64,000 nt of DNA from Terriglobia bacterium (GCA_020072815.1 JAIQGE010000006.1:1-64000); one strand, 5' to 3'; shown: positions 35,251 to 43,801, counted from the stretch's first letter. Notes: generated from the letters alone by a model not told the origin. Program-made: numbers and translations.

Positions 35251-35529
35251 TTAATCGGCGAGTGAGAAAGAAGGAGGAGCACGGGAATGCAAACTTGCAG
35301 AAAACCCGGTCAAAAGGGCAGGAGCCGGTTGCGCGGGGTGCTGGAAATCGCAAAGCGCGCGGCAAGGTGAAGCGACAAACCTGACCTCCGCGGGCCGGCT
35401 GGCTCTTGCTTCGCTTTGCCACAGGATGGCATATGCATCGGCGGCGCGCTCGGCGCGCACGGGTACCGGCTGCGTTGTCAGAACAGAAACCACCGCCGCC
35501 AGAATCAGAATTGAAGTACGCCGGACCAT
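35251..35529 (-). CDS. Small exported protein (uncertain)
   Basis: The frame encodes 92 residues starting with a plausible signal peptide (MVRRTSILILAAVVSVLTTQ, cleavage near PVRA). It lies 41 bases upstream of secA2 on the same strand. The mature part (ERAADAYAILWQSEARAS, two cysteines) has no recognisable domain. The signal peptide is the main argument that it is real. Confidence 0.4.
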   Translation of the reverse strand: MVRRTSILILAAVVSVLTTQPVPVRAERAADAYAILWQSEARASRPAEVRFVASPCRALCDFQHPAQPAPALLTGFSASLHSRAPPSFSLAD

Positions 35530-35684
35530 CCGCCTAAAAGTATGGCACGGTGGGCATGAATTCAGAAACACTTTTGCCGGGGTAGTGAATCAGGTTAAGC
35601 TGAGCCACTACCCGTATCAGCGTCTAGCGATTCGCTTGCGAATTGCGGGCCTTTAGGCAGACGATCATCGCCGGCGAAAGCTGG

Positions 35685-35690
35685 TACAAT
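35685..35690 (+). promoter_or_regulatory. Extended -10 element upstream of tRNA-Ser
   Basis: TACAAT, preceded by tgg as in extended -10 promoters, lies 25 bases before the tRNA gene. No good -35 is seen. Confidence 0.4.
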
Positions 35691-35715
35691 AATGTCCAGC
35701 GCGTCGCATCCTCGC

Positions 35716-35809
35716 GGAGAGATGGCCGAGTGGCTGAAGGCGGCGGTTTGCTAAACCGTTATAGGGGCTAACACTTCTATCGGGGGTTCGAATCCCCCTC
35801 TCTCCGCCA
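35716..35809 (+). tRNA. tRNA-Ser (anticodon GCT)
   Basis: The acceptor stem ggagaga pairs with tctctcc, followed by G and an encoded CCA (35807-35809). The anticodon GCT is at 35750-35752 in the loop ttgctaa. The long variable arm (class II) and the ggttcgaatcc T-loop are present. Confidence 0.96.
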
Positions 35810-35877
35810 GATTCTCCTTTGTTTCCTCAGCAGCTCAGCATTCCTGCGTATCCTCTGCGTTCCCCCTATCACTTTCG

Positions 35878-36513
35878 TTACATCTGCGGTGGGGCCATGC
35901 GCAGCAGGAACTCCGTCCCGCTTAGGAGCTTGAAGTTCTTCTTCTTGGCGGTCATCACCGTCATCACCGGACGCTTATCGAGGACCCAATTCAGCTTTAG
36001 TCCATCGATCCCTATCGCTCCGCTGGAATCTTCTTGCAGGTTCGACTTCGGTTCGTTCTTGCCTTTCAGGATCGCGGTCTGCACCGCCGCGCTTGAACCT
36101 GCGGCTGAACTAGCCCCCGCGTTTCCAGTCCGCTGTGTAGGCTCAGCGGAGTGGTTCATGGAGTAGAACGGGTCAGATGACAGGTCCTCCGGTGGAGTCG
36201 CCACCGCTGCAATGATGCCCACCAGGCGGACCTCTTGACCGGGATTCGGCGTCGCCTGGTCGAGCGCGATCGAAACCGTATTCCCGTCTTTCGCGTCAAC
36301 CACCGTCGCGCTTAACGCAGTGCCGTGCGGCATGAGAGTCTTCCCCTTGACCACAAGATCGCGCGTAAGGTGCAGGGCGATCTTGTCTCCTGCCTTGGCC
36401 GTCTTGAAGTCCAAAGTTTTGTCCAGGGTGCAGAATCCAATGGCGGGCTGCTGCGCGCCTGCTGCCAGAGCCAAGAGAAGTAGCATCAAAGGAACTGCAA
36501 TGGTTCGACGCAT
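35878..36513 (-). CDS. Exported protein of unknown function
   Basis: The protein has 211 residues with a signal peptide (MRRTIAVPLMLLLLALAAGA, cleavage near 20). The first 100 mature residues form a beta-rich domain with KAGDKIALHLTRDLVVKGKT and TVSIALDQATPNPGQEVRLVG, similar in feel to SH3/OB-type periplasmic domains. A Ser/Ala linker and a basic C-terminus follow. A longer frame begins at 36570; TGGAG and the signal peptide select 36513. It lies downstream of the benzoyl-CoA cluster with a 122-base gap and is probably separate. Confidence 0.72.
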   Translation of the reverse strand: MRRTIAVPLMLLLLALAAGAQQPAIGFCTLDKTLDFKTAKAGDKIALHLTRDLVVKGKTLMPHGTALSATVVDAKDGNTVSIALDQATPNPGQEVRLVGIIAAVATPPEDLSSDPFYSMNHSAEPTQRTGNAGASSAAGSSAAVQTAILKGKNEPKSNLQEDSSGAIGIDGLKLNWVLDKRPVMTVMTAKKKNFKLLSGTEFLLRMAPPQM

Positions 36514-36635
36514 GGTTCGCTCCAGTAAAACGCCGGCACGAAGTGTAACACCAGAACGCGGGCGAATCACTGCAAAGAAGAAGCGGACTTGCGGCTCACG
36601 CGCGAAACGTGCCGGTACCCGAGCTGGAGTCTGCT

Positions 36636-37439
36636 CTATGCCGGAACCTGACGCTCTACCGACCAGTGCGGCTGGCGTTTTTCCAGGAACGCCAGAATTC
36701 CTTCGGCGGCATCGGGCTGTTGCATGAGTTCGTTCAGGTAAATGTGCTCCAACGCGGGCAAGTCAATTTCCAACGCGCGAACCAGAGGCAGTCGCGCTGC
36801 CTGCGCGGCAAAATGCAATGCCGCGGCTGATCGAGGCAGAAATTCCGACTCCAGCCAAGCGTCAAGTTGGGCCTCGAGTTCCCCGTTGGGGAAAACCTTG
36901 TTGATCAATCCAGCAGCGGCGGCTCTCTGTGCAGTCCAGCTGGCGCCGGTCAGCACCATTTCCGCGGCGCGTCCCGCGCCCATGCGCACGGGCAGCAACG
37001 CCGCCCCTGCAGGCGGAAACACGCCCAGCTTGATCTCCGGCAGCGCGAACTGCGCACTTTCTTCGGCGACGATCAGGTCGCAGGCCAGCGCGAGTTCAAA
37101 TCCTCCGCCCATGCATTGTCCGCGGACGGCGGCGATCAGCGGCGCCGGCGCCCCCGCCATTTTCAGCAGGAGTTTGCGCAGATGAGTGAGCGTATCGCCG
37201 ATCTGGTCCGGCAGATGTTCTTCAATGCTGGCCCCAAAGCTGAAGTGCGGACCCGCCCCGGCGAGCACGATTGCTTTCAGGTCTGTGTGGGGCGTGAGTC
37301 CTTCCAGCGTCAGGTGAAGGCCAAGCATCATGGCCTTATCCAGGATGTTGGCCTTGGGCGCGGACAAGGTGATCCGCGCGACCTGGCCTTGATGCGTGAA
37401 CTCAAGCCGGACTTTGTTCTCTACAACCGTGTTCTCCAT
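36636..37439 (-). CDS. dch: Cyclohexa-1,5-diene-1-carbonyl-CoA hydratase
   Basis: This is the enzyme that adds water to the dienoyl-CoA made by benzoyl-CoA reductase, giving 6-hydroxycyclohex-1-ene-1-carbonyl-CoA. It has 267 residues, close to characterised Dch. The crotonase fold shows GPHFSFGASIEEHLPDQ and the oxyanion region RGQCMGGGFELALACDLIVA, then ALPEIKLGVFPPAG. An earlier frame start at 37475 would overlap the upstream gene by more than 30 bases. AAGGTG six bases before 37439 supports the ATG used. It is the last gene of the cluster, separated by two bases from oah. Confidence 0.88.
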   Translation of the reverse strand: MENTVVENKVRLEFTHQGQVARITLSAPKANILDKAMMLGLHLTLEGLTPHTDLKAIVLAGAGPHFSFGASIEEHLPDQIGDTLTHLRKLLLKMAGAPAPLIAAVRGQCMGGGFELALACDLIVAEESAQFALPEIKLGVFPPAGAALLPVRMGAGRAAEMVLTGASWTAQRAAAAGLINKVFPNGELEAQLDAWLESEFLPRSAAALHFAAQAARLPLVRALEIDLPALEHIYLNELMQQPDAAEGILAFLEKRQPHWSVERQVPA

Positions 37440-37441
37440 GG

Positions 37442-38545
37442 TCACACCTTGGCCATTTCTGCTTTCGCCGTCCATGGAGCGACTTCTTCGATCAATTCTT
37501 CTCCCCAGCGCGCGCCTTCAGCCAGGCGCTGCCGCAGCCGGACGAAATCCACTTCGCGCTGTTCTTTGGTGCCGAAGTGAAATGCGCGGAAGCCCGCGTT
37601 GGCCTCGGTCATCATGTTCAGAGCCAGCCATGCGCGACTGGTCTCGCGGTTGCGGTCCCAGTGTTCCAGTTTGTGCTTGCGCAGGCTCTCGATGGTCTTG
37701 GTCAGGCAGTCCGGCATGGTGTAGAGCAGCTTGGTGCACATGCTCTCCACCGCTTCGTCCAGGAGCTGCAGATCAACGGTGGCCTCGGCCAAGACTTTCT
37801 TGGCGCGATCTTTCTCTTCGCCGGTCTTCCACTCGCCCAGCGCCATGCGTCCGAATTCGTCGAGGTAGCGGTCGGTGACGACGAGAGGATTGGGCGCCCA
37901 CTTCCCATTCGCTTTCAGTACAGGAACAATCTGCGTGAGCCCGCCCAGCGCGTAGAAGCGGTGTGCGCTCCAGGGTTCGCACAGAGTCGCGCTGGCCATG
38001 GCGCGCTCGATTCCCACATACAGCGGAAGAAAATCCGTGCTGCCGCCATCGGGCACGGAGCCGTGCTTGGGCCCGGCCTGGCTGAACACGGCCAGATCGC
38101 TGGCGATGGAAAAGTCGCAGGCCATGCCGATTTCCTGTCCGCCGCCCATGCGCATGCCGTTCACCCGGCAGATCACCGGCTTGTCGCAATGCAGGATGGC
38201 CGTGACCATGTCATTGAACAGCCGCATGTACTGGCGATACTCGGCCGGCGATCCGGCGTAGATTTCGGCATACTCCCGCGTGTTGCCGCCGCTGCAGAAG
38301 GCGCGCGTGCCCGCGCCGGTCAGCACCACGGCCACCGCGGCGCGATCATTGCTGGCTTCGCGCAGCGCCAGGATCACTTCTTTCGCCGTGGACGTGGTGT
38401 AGCTGTTCAGCTCGGCCGGATTGTTCAACGTGATCCACACGTTGTGCAGCCCCGGAACGGCCCGGCCTTCGCGGTCGCGCACCGGCCTCTGTTCCACCAG
38501 GATTTCACGCGGAACAAAATTCTCAGTCAGGTTGTGGTCTTTCAT
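37442..38545 (-). CDS. oah: 6-oxocyclohex-1-ene-1-carbonyl-CoA hydrolase
   Basis: This is the ring-opening hydrolase (BamA/Oah) that gives 3-hydroxypimelyl-CoA. It has 367 residues and is a well-known marker of anaerobic aromatic degradation. Diagnostic blocks are RVNGMRMGGGQEIGMACDFS, FSQAGPKHGSVPDGGSTDFL and SATLCEPWSAHRFYALGG. The crotonase core is extended C-terminally (HKLEHWDRNRETSRAWLALN), as in known Oah. GGGAGG before the ATG sets the start. It lies 18 bases after had. Confidence 0.95.
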   Translation of the reverse strand: MKDHNLTENFVPREILVEQRPVRDREGRAVPGLHNVWITLNNPAELNSYTTSTAKEVILALREASNDRAAVAVVLTGAGTRAFCSGGNTREYAEIYAGSPAEYRQYMRLFNDMVTAILHCDKPVICRVNGMRMGGGQEIGMACDFSIASDLAVFSQAGPKHGSVPDGGSTDFLPLYVGIERAMASATLCEPWSAHRFYALGGLTQIVPVLKANGKWAPNPLVVTDRYLDEFGRMALGEWKTGEEKDRAKKVLAEATVDLQLLDEAVESMCTKLLYTMPDCLTKTIESLRKHKLEHWDRNRETSRAWLALNMMTEANAGFRAFHFGTKEQREVDFVRLRQRLAEGARWGEELIEEVAPWTAKAEMAKV

Positions 38546-38563
38546 CGCAGCCTCCCAGGCTTC

Positions 38564-39631
38564 TTAGTTTGGCACCAGCACCACGCGACGGCGGAATGCG
38601 TGCCGGGCGACTCCGGCAAGCACTTCCGGAGTTTCAGTCAACGAATGGCGCTCAATGAATGGTTCGATGGTGACCTTGCCGCTGAGCACCAGGTCAAGCG
38701 CGGCGGGATAATTTTCCGCCGGACAACCCCAGTTGCCGCGGGCCGTGGCGTCAAAGGCCATCAGGTTTGACAGCCGCACTTCAACTTTCTTCGGCGTGAA
38801 GCCGACGATGGCCAGATGCGCGCCAAAATCGAGCAAGTTGAACGCCGTGATTTGTCCCGCCGGAGTGCCGCTCATCTCAAAAATTTTCAGCGTTGAGCCG
38901 GGCGCAGCTTGCTCGCTGGCAAAGTTGCGCACGCTGGCTTTGAGTTGTTTCTCATCGCCCCGGTCAGAATTCAGGATGAGTGACGCTCCATACTGCTGGG
39001 CCAGTTCCAGGCGTTCGGCATCAATATCAATGGCGATTGCCTTGGCGCCCATCGCCGCGGCAATCTGCACGGCGAAGCTGCCGATGCCACCCGCGCCCAC
39101 GATCACCGCCACGTCGCCGGACTTCAATCCCGAACGGCGAATTGCTTCGTAAGGAGTGGTCACGGCATCAGCCACCACGGACAGGGCTGCCAGAGAAACG
39201 CCCGGAGGCAGCTTGTCTGGAACGCGGCAAAGCCCGCGCGCGGGCACGCGCACGTGCGTGGCAAAGCCTCCATCGCCGTCGTTGCCGGGCATGAACTGCT
39301 TGCGGCAAGTGGTGGGCCGGCCTGCACGGCATGCGGGACATTCGCCGCAAGCGATCACCGCGGGGACAATCACCGCCTGCCCTATCCACAACTGCGCCTT
39401 GGCGCCTGCGTCAACCACGTGGCCGGCAATTTCATGGCCCAGCACCAAAGGAAGGACGTGCCGCGTGGGCACGCCTTCTGAGGCGAAGCCTACATCGGTG
39501 TGGCACACGCCGCATCCGGCTACCTTAACGATGACCTCGTCCGGTCCGGGCTCAAGCTTCGGCAGCTCCGCCAGATCCAGCGGTTTCCCCACGGTCGAAA
39601 GCCGGTATCCATACGCACCCTGGATTGCCAT
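38564..39631 (-). CDS. had: 6-hydroxycyclohex-1-ene-1-carbonyl-CoA dehydrogenase
   Basis: This is a 355-residue zinc alcohol dehydrogenase that oxidises the Dch product to the 6-oxo compound with NAD. Catalytic zinc ligands are Cys40 (with Cys43 in GCGVCHTDVG) and His66-Glu67. Structural zinc cysteines are 95, 98, 101 and 109. The nucleotide loop VGAGGIG is at 178-184. Without the neighbours it would only be called a zinc-dependent dehydrogenase; its position between the reductase and oah gives the specific name. GAGAGGG precedes the ATG. Confidence 0.88.
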   Translation of the reverse strand: MAIQGAYGYRLSTVGKPLDLAELPKLEPGPDEVIVKVAGCGVCHTDVGFASEGVPTRHVLPLVLGHEIAGHVVDAGAKAQLWIGQAVIVPAVIACGECPACRAGRPTTCRKQFMPGNDGDGGFATHVRVPARGLCRVPDKLPPGVSLAALSVVADAVTTPYEAIRRSGLKSGDVAVIVGAGGIGSFAVQIAAAMGAKAIAIDIDAERLELAQQYGASLILNSDRGDEKQLKASVRNFASEQAAPGSTLKIFEMSGTPAGQITAFNLLDFGAHLAIVGFTPKKVEVRLSNLMAFDATARGNWGCPAENYPAALDLVLSGKVTIEPFIERHSLTETPEVLAGVARHAFRRRVVLVPN

Positions 39632-39640
39632 GTTTCCCTC

Positions 39641-40438
39641 TCAGTTCCTGCTGGCCAGGCGGCGCAAACCAAGCACGGCCGCGCCCAGCGCGCAAACGTA
39701 TTCACAATCTTCGGCCACATTCACTTTTACATTGAGCCGCTGCTCCAGCGCCCGCACCATCCCTTGCTGATGGGCAACGCCTCCGATGAAGGTGAGCTCG
39801 CCGTGCAGGCCCACGCGCTTCAGCAGCGCGCCGGCGCGGTCTGCGAGCGAATCATGGATGCCGCGCAAAATGTCTTCCACGCTCACGCCGCTGCTGACGT
39901 GGTTGATGATCTCGCTTTCCGCCAGCACGGCGCATACGCTGCTGATGGGATGCGAGTGGGCGGCATGCAGGGAAAGTTCGCCCACCTGCTCCAGCGGGAC
40001 CTCCAGATATTTCGCCGCCCGGGCGATGAACATGCCGGAGCCGGCAGCGCACTTGTCATTGCTCTTGAAAGTGTTCACTCGGCCGTTTTCCTTGACGGCG
40101 ATGGCCCGCGTGGTCTGGCTGCCAATGTCCAGCACAGCGCCGGGATGGGGAAAGAGAAAATAGGCGCCGCGCGCGGCCGTGGTGATCTCCGTAATGGCGA
40201 TGTCGCGAAAGCTCAGGTTGTAGCGTCCAAAGCCGGTGGCGGCAATGTAGTTCAAGTCCGACCTTAGATTGCCGGCCAGTGCCTGCTCCAGCGCTTCATT
40301 GGCCGCCTGATCAACATTGATGCCGCTGCGGGCGCGTCCGCGGCCCAAAATGCGCAGCTCGCTTCCCGGCGAATCCTGCTCGGCCACCAGCGCTTTGGTG
40401 AATCCTGATCCGCAATCAATTCCGGCTACTAACGGCAT
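39641..40438 (-). CDS. bzdQ: Benzoyl-CoA reductase, ATPase subunit (BzdQ/BcrD-like)
   Basis: The protein has 265 residues of the BadF/BadG/BcrA/BcrD ATPase family (ASKHA fold). The phosphate loop is GIDCGSGFTKAL, with VLDIGSQTTRAIAV as the second phosphate motif. The bridging iron-sulfur cysteines are Cys130 (NDKCAAGSG) and Cys169 (SSVCAVLAESE). It couples ATP hydrolysis to electron transfer into the reductase core. The start at 40438 overlaps the preceding ATPase gene by 23 bases. The P/Q assignment follows gene order and is not certain. Confidence 0.88.
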   Translation of the reverse strand: MPLVAGIDCGSGFTKALVAEQDSPGSELRILGRGRARSGINVDQAANEALEQALAGNLRSDLNYIAATGFGRYNLSFRDIAITEITTAARGAYFLFPHPGAVLDIGSQTTRAIAVKENGRVNTFKSNDKCAAGSGMFIARAAKYLEVPLEQVGELSLHAAHSHPISSVCAVLAESEIINHVSSGVSVEDILRGIHDSLADRAGALLKRVGLHGELTFIGGVAHQQGMVRALEQRLNVKVNVAEDCEYVCALGAAVLGLRRLASRN

Positions 40439-41255
40439 GGTCCCTCCAAACAGTGGCTTCGAAGCTTTCGCCAAGTTTCTCCAGCGAGAACAGCGCAGCG
40501 CCCACCGCGCCCATGAACTGGGCGTCCGGGGTGACGATGATTTTTTGTCCCAGCACCGTTTCCAGGGCGCGCACCATGCCCACGTTGCGGGCCACACCGC
40601 CGGTCATGGTGACCAGCGGCTCAATGTTTACGCGCCGCGCCAGTGACATCGTGCGCTTGGCAATCGCCAGATGCACGCCTTCCATGATGTCTTCCGGTTT
40701 CTTGCCCTGCGAGAGGTACGAGAGAATGTCAGACTCCACAAAGACCGTGCACACGGTTGCTATCTTCACCGGGCGAGTCGCGCGGAGAGACAGCGGCCCG
40801 ATATCATCCAAGCCCAGTCCCATCACTTCGGCGGCATTGGCCAGAAAACGTCCCGTGCCGGCGGCGCATTTGTCATTCATCACAAAGTCCAGGACTTCGC
40901 CGGAAGGGCCGACGCCGATGGCTTTTGCGTCCTGGCCGCCCATGTCAATCACGGTTCGAGTGCCGGGGCAGAGAAAGTGGGCGCCACGGGCATGACAACT
41001 GATCTCCGTCATCTGTGTGTGACCGAAGGAAATGTTGTAGCGGCCATAGCCGGTACCGACCACAAAGCCCACGTCAGCCTGCGCGACGCCCGCCGCCTGG
41101 CAGCACTCGTCGAAGGCCTTTTCCGCGGCTTTGCGGACGTTGGCGCCGGTGTCCATGAGCGACCGCGACAGAATTTTCACGCCGTCGCCGTTGGCCCCCA
41201 CCAGCACCGCTTTGGTCTGCGTTGAACCTACGTCCACTCCTGCTGCAATTCTCAT
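40416..41255 (-). CDS. bzdP: Benzoyl-CoA reductase, ATPase subunit (BzdP/BcrA-like)
   Basis: The protein has 279 residues, the second ASKHA ATPase. It has GVDVGSTQTKAVLV, TGYGRYNISFGHTQMTEISC and VIDMGGQDAKAIGV. The cluster cysteines are Cys130 (NDKCAAGTGRF) and Cys169 (VCTVFVESD), at the same positions as in the partner. At 279 residues it is far shorter than Thauera-type BcrA (over 400), so the pair looks bzd-type. GAGGT before 41255 sets the start; a longer frame to 41354 would run back into bzdO. Confidence 0.88.
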   Translation of the reverse strand: MRIAAGVDVGSTQTKAVLVGANGDGVKILSRSLMDTGANVRKAAEKAFDECCQAAGVAQADVGFVVGTGYGRYNISFGHTQMTEISCHARGAHFLCPGTRTVIDMGGQDAKAIGVGPSGEVLDFVMNDKCAAGTGRFLANAAEVMGLGLDDIGPLSLRATRPVKIATVCTVFVESDILSYLSQGKKPEDIMEGVHLAIAKRTMSLARRVNIEPLVTMTGGVARNVGMVRALETVLGQKIIVTPDAQFMGAVGAALFSLEKLGESFEATVWRDHAVSSRN

Positions 41256-41262
41256 AGTGACC

Positions 41263-42540
41263 TCACGCACCCACGGCGTGTGCTGCCGTGTGCTTGGCGT
41301 GCTCCAGGGATTCAAAAAAAGCATCAATCCGGTTCTTGGTTTGCGCTTCGGCAAAATAGCGCGGGTCTTCCAGGTCGGACTCTATGTACAACGTGGGAAC
41401 GCCCAGTTGCTTGGTGAAGTAGTCGCGCATGTCTCCCTGTCCGGCGGAAAACAGGCGGCAACTCTTGACGAAGTGGATGATCACGCCGTCGGCCTTCCAT
41501 TCCTTCACGTAGCGTGCAATCTGGTCGTAACGTTGCAGATAGTTACGGTTCGTCACGTTTTGCGCGAGCATATGCATGGCCACCGATTCGAAAGGAGTCT
41601 TCGAATCGTGCCGGAACCCGAACTCCCACAACCCGCCGACGGTGGAATAGGTGGACGCCACAGCAACCGCCTTCCAACTGGCAAACATGTCACGGAAGGT
41701 GCGGAAGTAGGGATACGGCGGCGGGCCCTCCACTACCACGCGGAAGCGCTCCTGGTCATAGACGCCTTCGCCGGCTTGGACTTTCTGCTTGAGTTCGTTG
41801 AGCGCCGCGCGGAAGAACTCCACGCCTTCACGCTTGCCGCGGTAGACGTACAAAGGGCCCATCAGGGTGATGGCATCGAAGTAAGCGTCAAATGGCGACG
41901 GGGAATTCTTGGCCAGGTGCTTGATCTGTGACCAGAGGTCCTCGACTTCGCTGGAATAGGCCACCGACTGCTGGAAGCGGTCGTAGTCGAACTTGCGTCC
42001 GGTCAGCTTCTCCAGCTGCACCACAACTTCCTTGAGCTGCCGGACAACGTAGTCAATATCTGCCTGCGAAGGTTGGTCGCCGCGGAGAAAGGGCACGTCC
42101 ACAACGTACAGAGGCGCGCCGGTGAATGCGGCCACGTGCTCGAACCATTTCACGTAGGTGTTGCAGCCGACAAAGTTGCACAACACCAGCGTGGGCTTGG
42201 GCAACCGGCCGCCGGTGGGGGTGATGCCTTTGAGCATGCAGCCGATATCGGCCTTCACGTAGGCGCAATTGTCTCCGGCGTAACCCATCTCCTCGGCCGC
42301 AAGAATCGGCTCCAGCGACTGGTGGCGGATGGCCAGCTGCAGCGCGTTCACTTCAGGATAGAGCGGAATCGCGCCAAAGCCTTCCAGCAGTTCCACGCAG
42401 TTGCCGGAAATCATCATGGACACCGTGGGCGGGTCTCCGGTCTCAGCCGAGTGGTCCAGACGCTGGTACCAATCCAGCATCAGGTCCTTTTGCTGCTGGT
42501 GAATGCTTCCGCGGTATTCGCTTGTAGATTTTTCGGCCAT
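41263..42540 (-). CDS. bzdO: Benzoyl-CoA reductase subunit BzdO/BcrB
   Basis: The protein has 425 residues of the HgdB/BcrB 2-hydroxyacyl-CoA dehydratase superfamily and is one half of the catalytic heterodimer. Conserved cysteines include SGNCVELLEGFG, DNCAYVKADIGCMLKG, LVLCNFVGCNTYVKWFEHV and VKSCRLFSAGQGDMRDYF. Some of these bind the [4Fe-4S] cluster next to the substrate. AAGGAG about nine bases upstream supports 42540 over 42570. The stop is seven bases from the ATPase start. Confidence 0.92.
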   Translation of the reverse strand: MAEKSTSEYRGSIHQQQKDLMLDWYQRLDHSAETGDPPTVSMMISGNCVELLEGFGAIPLYPEVNALQLAIRHQSLEPILAAEEMGYAGDNCAYVKADIGCMLKGITPTGGRLPKPTLVLCNFVGCNTYVKWFEHVAAFTGAPLYVVDVPFLRGDQPSQADIDYVVRQLKEVVVQLEKLTGRKFDYDRFQQSVAYSSEVEDLWSQIKHLAKNSPSPFDAYFDAITLMGPLYVYRGKREGVEFFRAALNELKQKVQAGEGVYDQERFRVVVEGPPPYPYFRTFRDMFASWKAVAVASTYSTVGGLWEFGFRHDSKTPFESVAMHMLAQNVTNRNYLQRYDQIARYVKEWKADGVIIHFVKSCRLFSAGQGDMRDYFTKQLGVPTLYIESDLEDPRYFAEAQTKNRIDAFFESLEHAKHTAAHAVGA

Positions 42541-42596
42541 TACGGCTGCTCCTTCTTGGTCAGGTACCAATCAGTCTGGTTTTCAGTCTGGTCTGC

Positions 42597-43751
42597 TTAA
42601 TCAAAGACCAGGGATTCGACGAACGTCTCCACTTCCGTGCGCAGGCGATCAAAGGTGAACAGCTTTTCTTCGAACTCCAGCAGCAGGTGCGGCAGACCCA
42701 TTTCGTCAACTTTCTTCTTGAAGAGCACAAAATCGAAATACGCCGGCTCGCAGAACTTGGCGATCAGGAAGATCACGGCTTCCGCGCGCGTGTTGCGGAC
42801 CTTCTCCGCCAGGCCTTCCCAGCGCGGCTTGGAAAAATCGTGGCGCACGGAGGAATAGACCGAACGCTGCACGTAACTCTCAGCCAGCGCGTGCACCGGG
42901 TCGCCCGTGACGGGAACGTCTTCGGTGAACCAGCGCTGCGCTATGGCCAGGTCGTCTTCCACAATGTCGCAGCCGGCGTTTTCCAGCAGTCGAATGAGCT
43001 CTAGAGGAGGCTGCTCGCAGAACGCGCCTTCAATGACCACGCGGATGGCGTCCCGCTTCTTTCCCGGCCGAGTTGGAATTTGTTCGAGGGCCTGCTTCAG
43101 GACCTGGATGTGCTCCTCCACCGGCATCAGGTTGCCGCTGCGGATGAGCACGTACGATTCCCACGCCCGTAACAGGTGCGGGCTTTGCGTGCGCAATTCG
43201 TAGAGTTGCCGCACCAGGCGACGCTGTTCGTTGTAGAGCGCGATGCTCCGGCGCAGCGCTTCATCCTGAATCGGAGCTCCGCCCAACCGCTCCAGTTCCG
43301 TGATGATCCGGCGGTATTCGGCTCTGAGGAACTCCACGCTGGTCTCTGAAGTGCTGTGCGGCAGATGCAGGAAATCCACATACGTCTGCGGGTAGTTGCG
43401 CTTGACCACGAAGCAGAGATTGCGGGCGGAGTCGCAGATGGAAGAGAAAAGCAGGCCGTCGAAAGGCTCCAGATGGCCGGTCATGGCCATCTCCATGGTG
43501 GTTTTGATGATGGAGCAGATGAACGAGCCGAAGCGCGAATCGGCGTGCTGGATGTCCAGCCGGTCGCCCGCTCCGCTCAGCATCACGGGAAGCATGCCCG
43601 CGGCGTGGACAAGCTCCATCGGCGCATAGACGGGAAAGAACGCTACGGATTTTGCTCCGGGATGCTGCTCTTTCCATTGCCGCACGCCGGCAAAAGTGAG
43701 GTCCTGCATCCCCTCATAAAGACTATCGAACGTTCGTTCGAATTGTTCCAT
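42597..43751 (-). CDS. bzdN: Benzoyl-CoA reductase subunit BzdN/BcrC
   Basis: The protein has 384 residues, the second half of the HgdB/BcrC-type core. Recognisable blocks are FFPVYAPMELVHAAGMLPVM, SRFGSFICSIIKTTMEMAM, LFSSICDSARNLCFV and LIAKFCEPAYFDFVLFKKKV, with the cysteines expected to bind the active-site cluster. It is the first gene of the unit. The ATG at 43751 is used; a GTG at 43766 is also possible. Downstream bzdO follows after 56 bases. Upstream lies a CRP/FNR-like palindrome. Confidence 0.9.
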   Translation of the reverse strand: MEQFERTFDSLYEGMQDLTFAGVRQWKEQHPGAKSVAFFPVYAPMELVHAAGMLPVMLSGAGDRLDIQHADSRFGSFICSIIKTTMEMAMTGHLEPFDGLLFSSICDSARNLCFVVKRNYPQTYVDFLHLPHSTSETSVEFLRAEYRRIITELERLGGAPIQDEALRRSIALYNEQRRLVRQLYELRTQSPHLLRAWESYVLIRSGNLMPVEEHIQVLKQALEQIPTRPGKKRDAIRVVIEGAFCEQPPLELIRLLENAGCDIVEDDLAIAQRWFTEDVPVTGDPVHALAESYVQRSVYSSVRHDFSKPRWEGLAEKVRNTRAEAVIFLIAKFCEPAYFDFVLFKKKVDEMGLPHLLLEFEEKLFTFDRLRTEVETFVESLVFD

Positions 43752-43785
43752 GCAGCAATGATTCACCTAGGGCGGGCGGAAGGGA

Positions 43786-43801
43786 TGTGACGGGCATCAC
43801 T
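43786..43801 (-). promoter_or_regulatory. CRP/FNR-family type operator upstream of bzdN
   Basis: On the minus strand the sequence AGTGATGCCCGTCACA contains a perfect GTGA-N6-TCAC palindrome and matches nine of ten CRP consensus positions. Its centre lies 42 bases upstream of the bzdN ATG. A regulator of the CRP/FNR family would be expected for an anoxic pathway. Confidence 0.45.

Noticed and set aside
37577-38770. A 397-codon open frame on the plus strand across oah and had
   Set aside because: The genes on the minus strand carry diagnostic catalytic motifs, and the plus frame does not.
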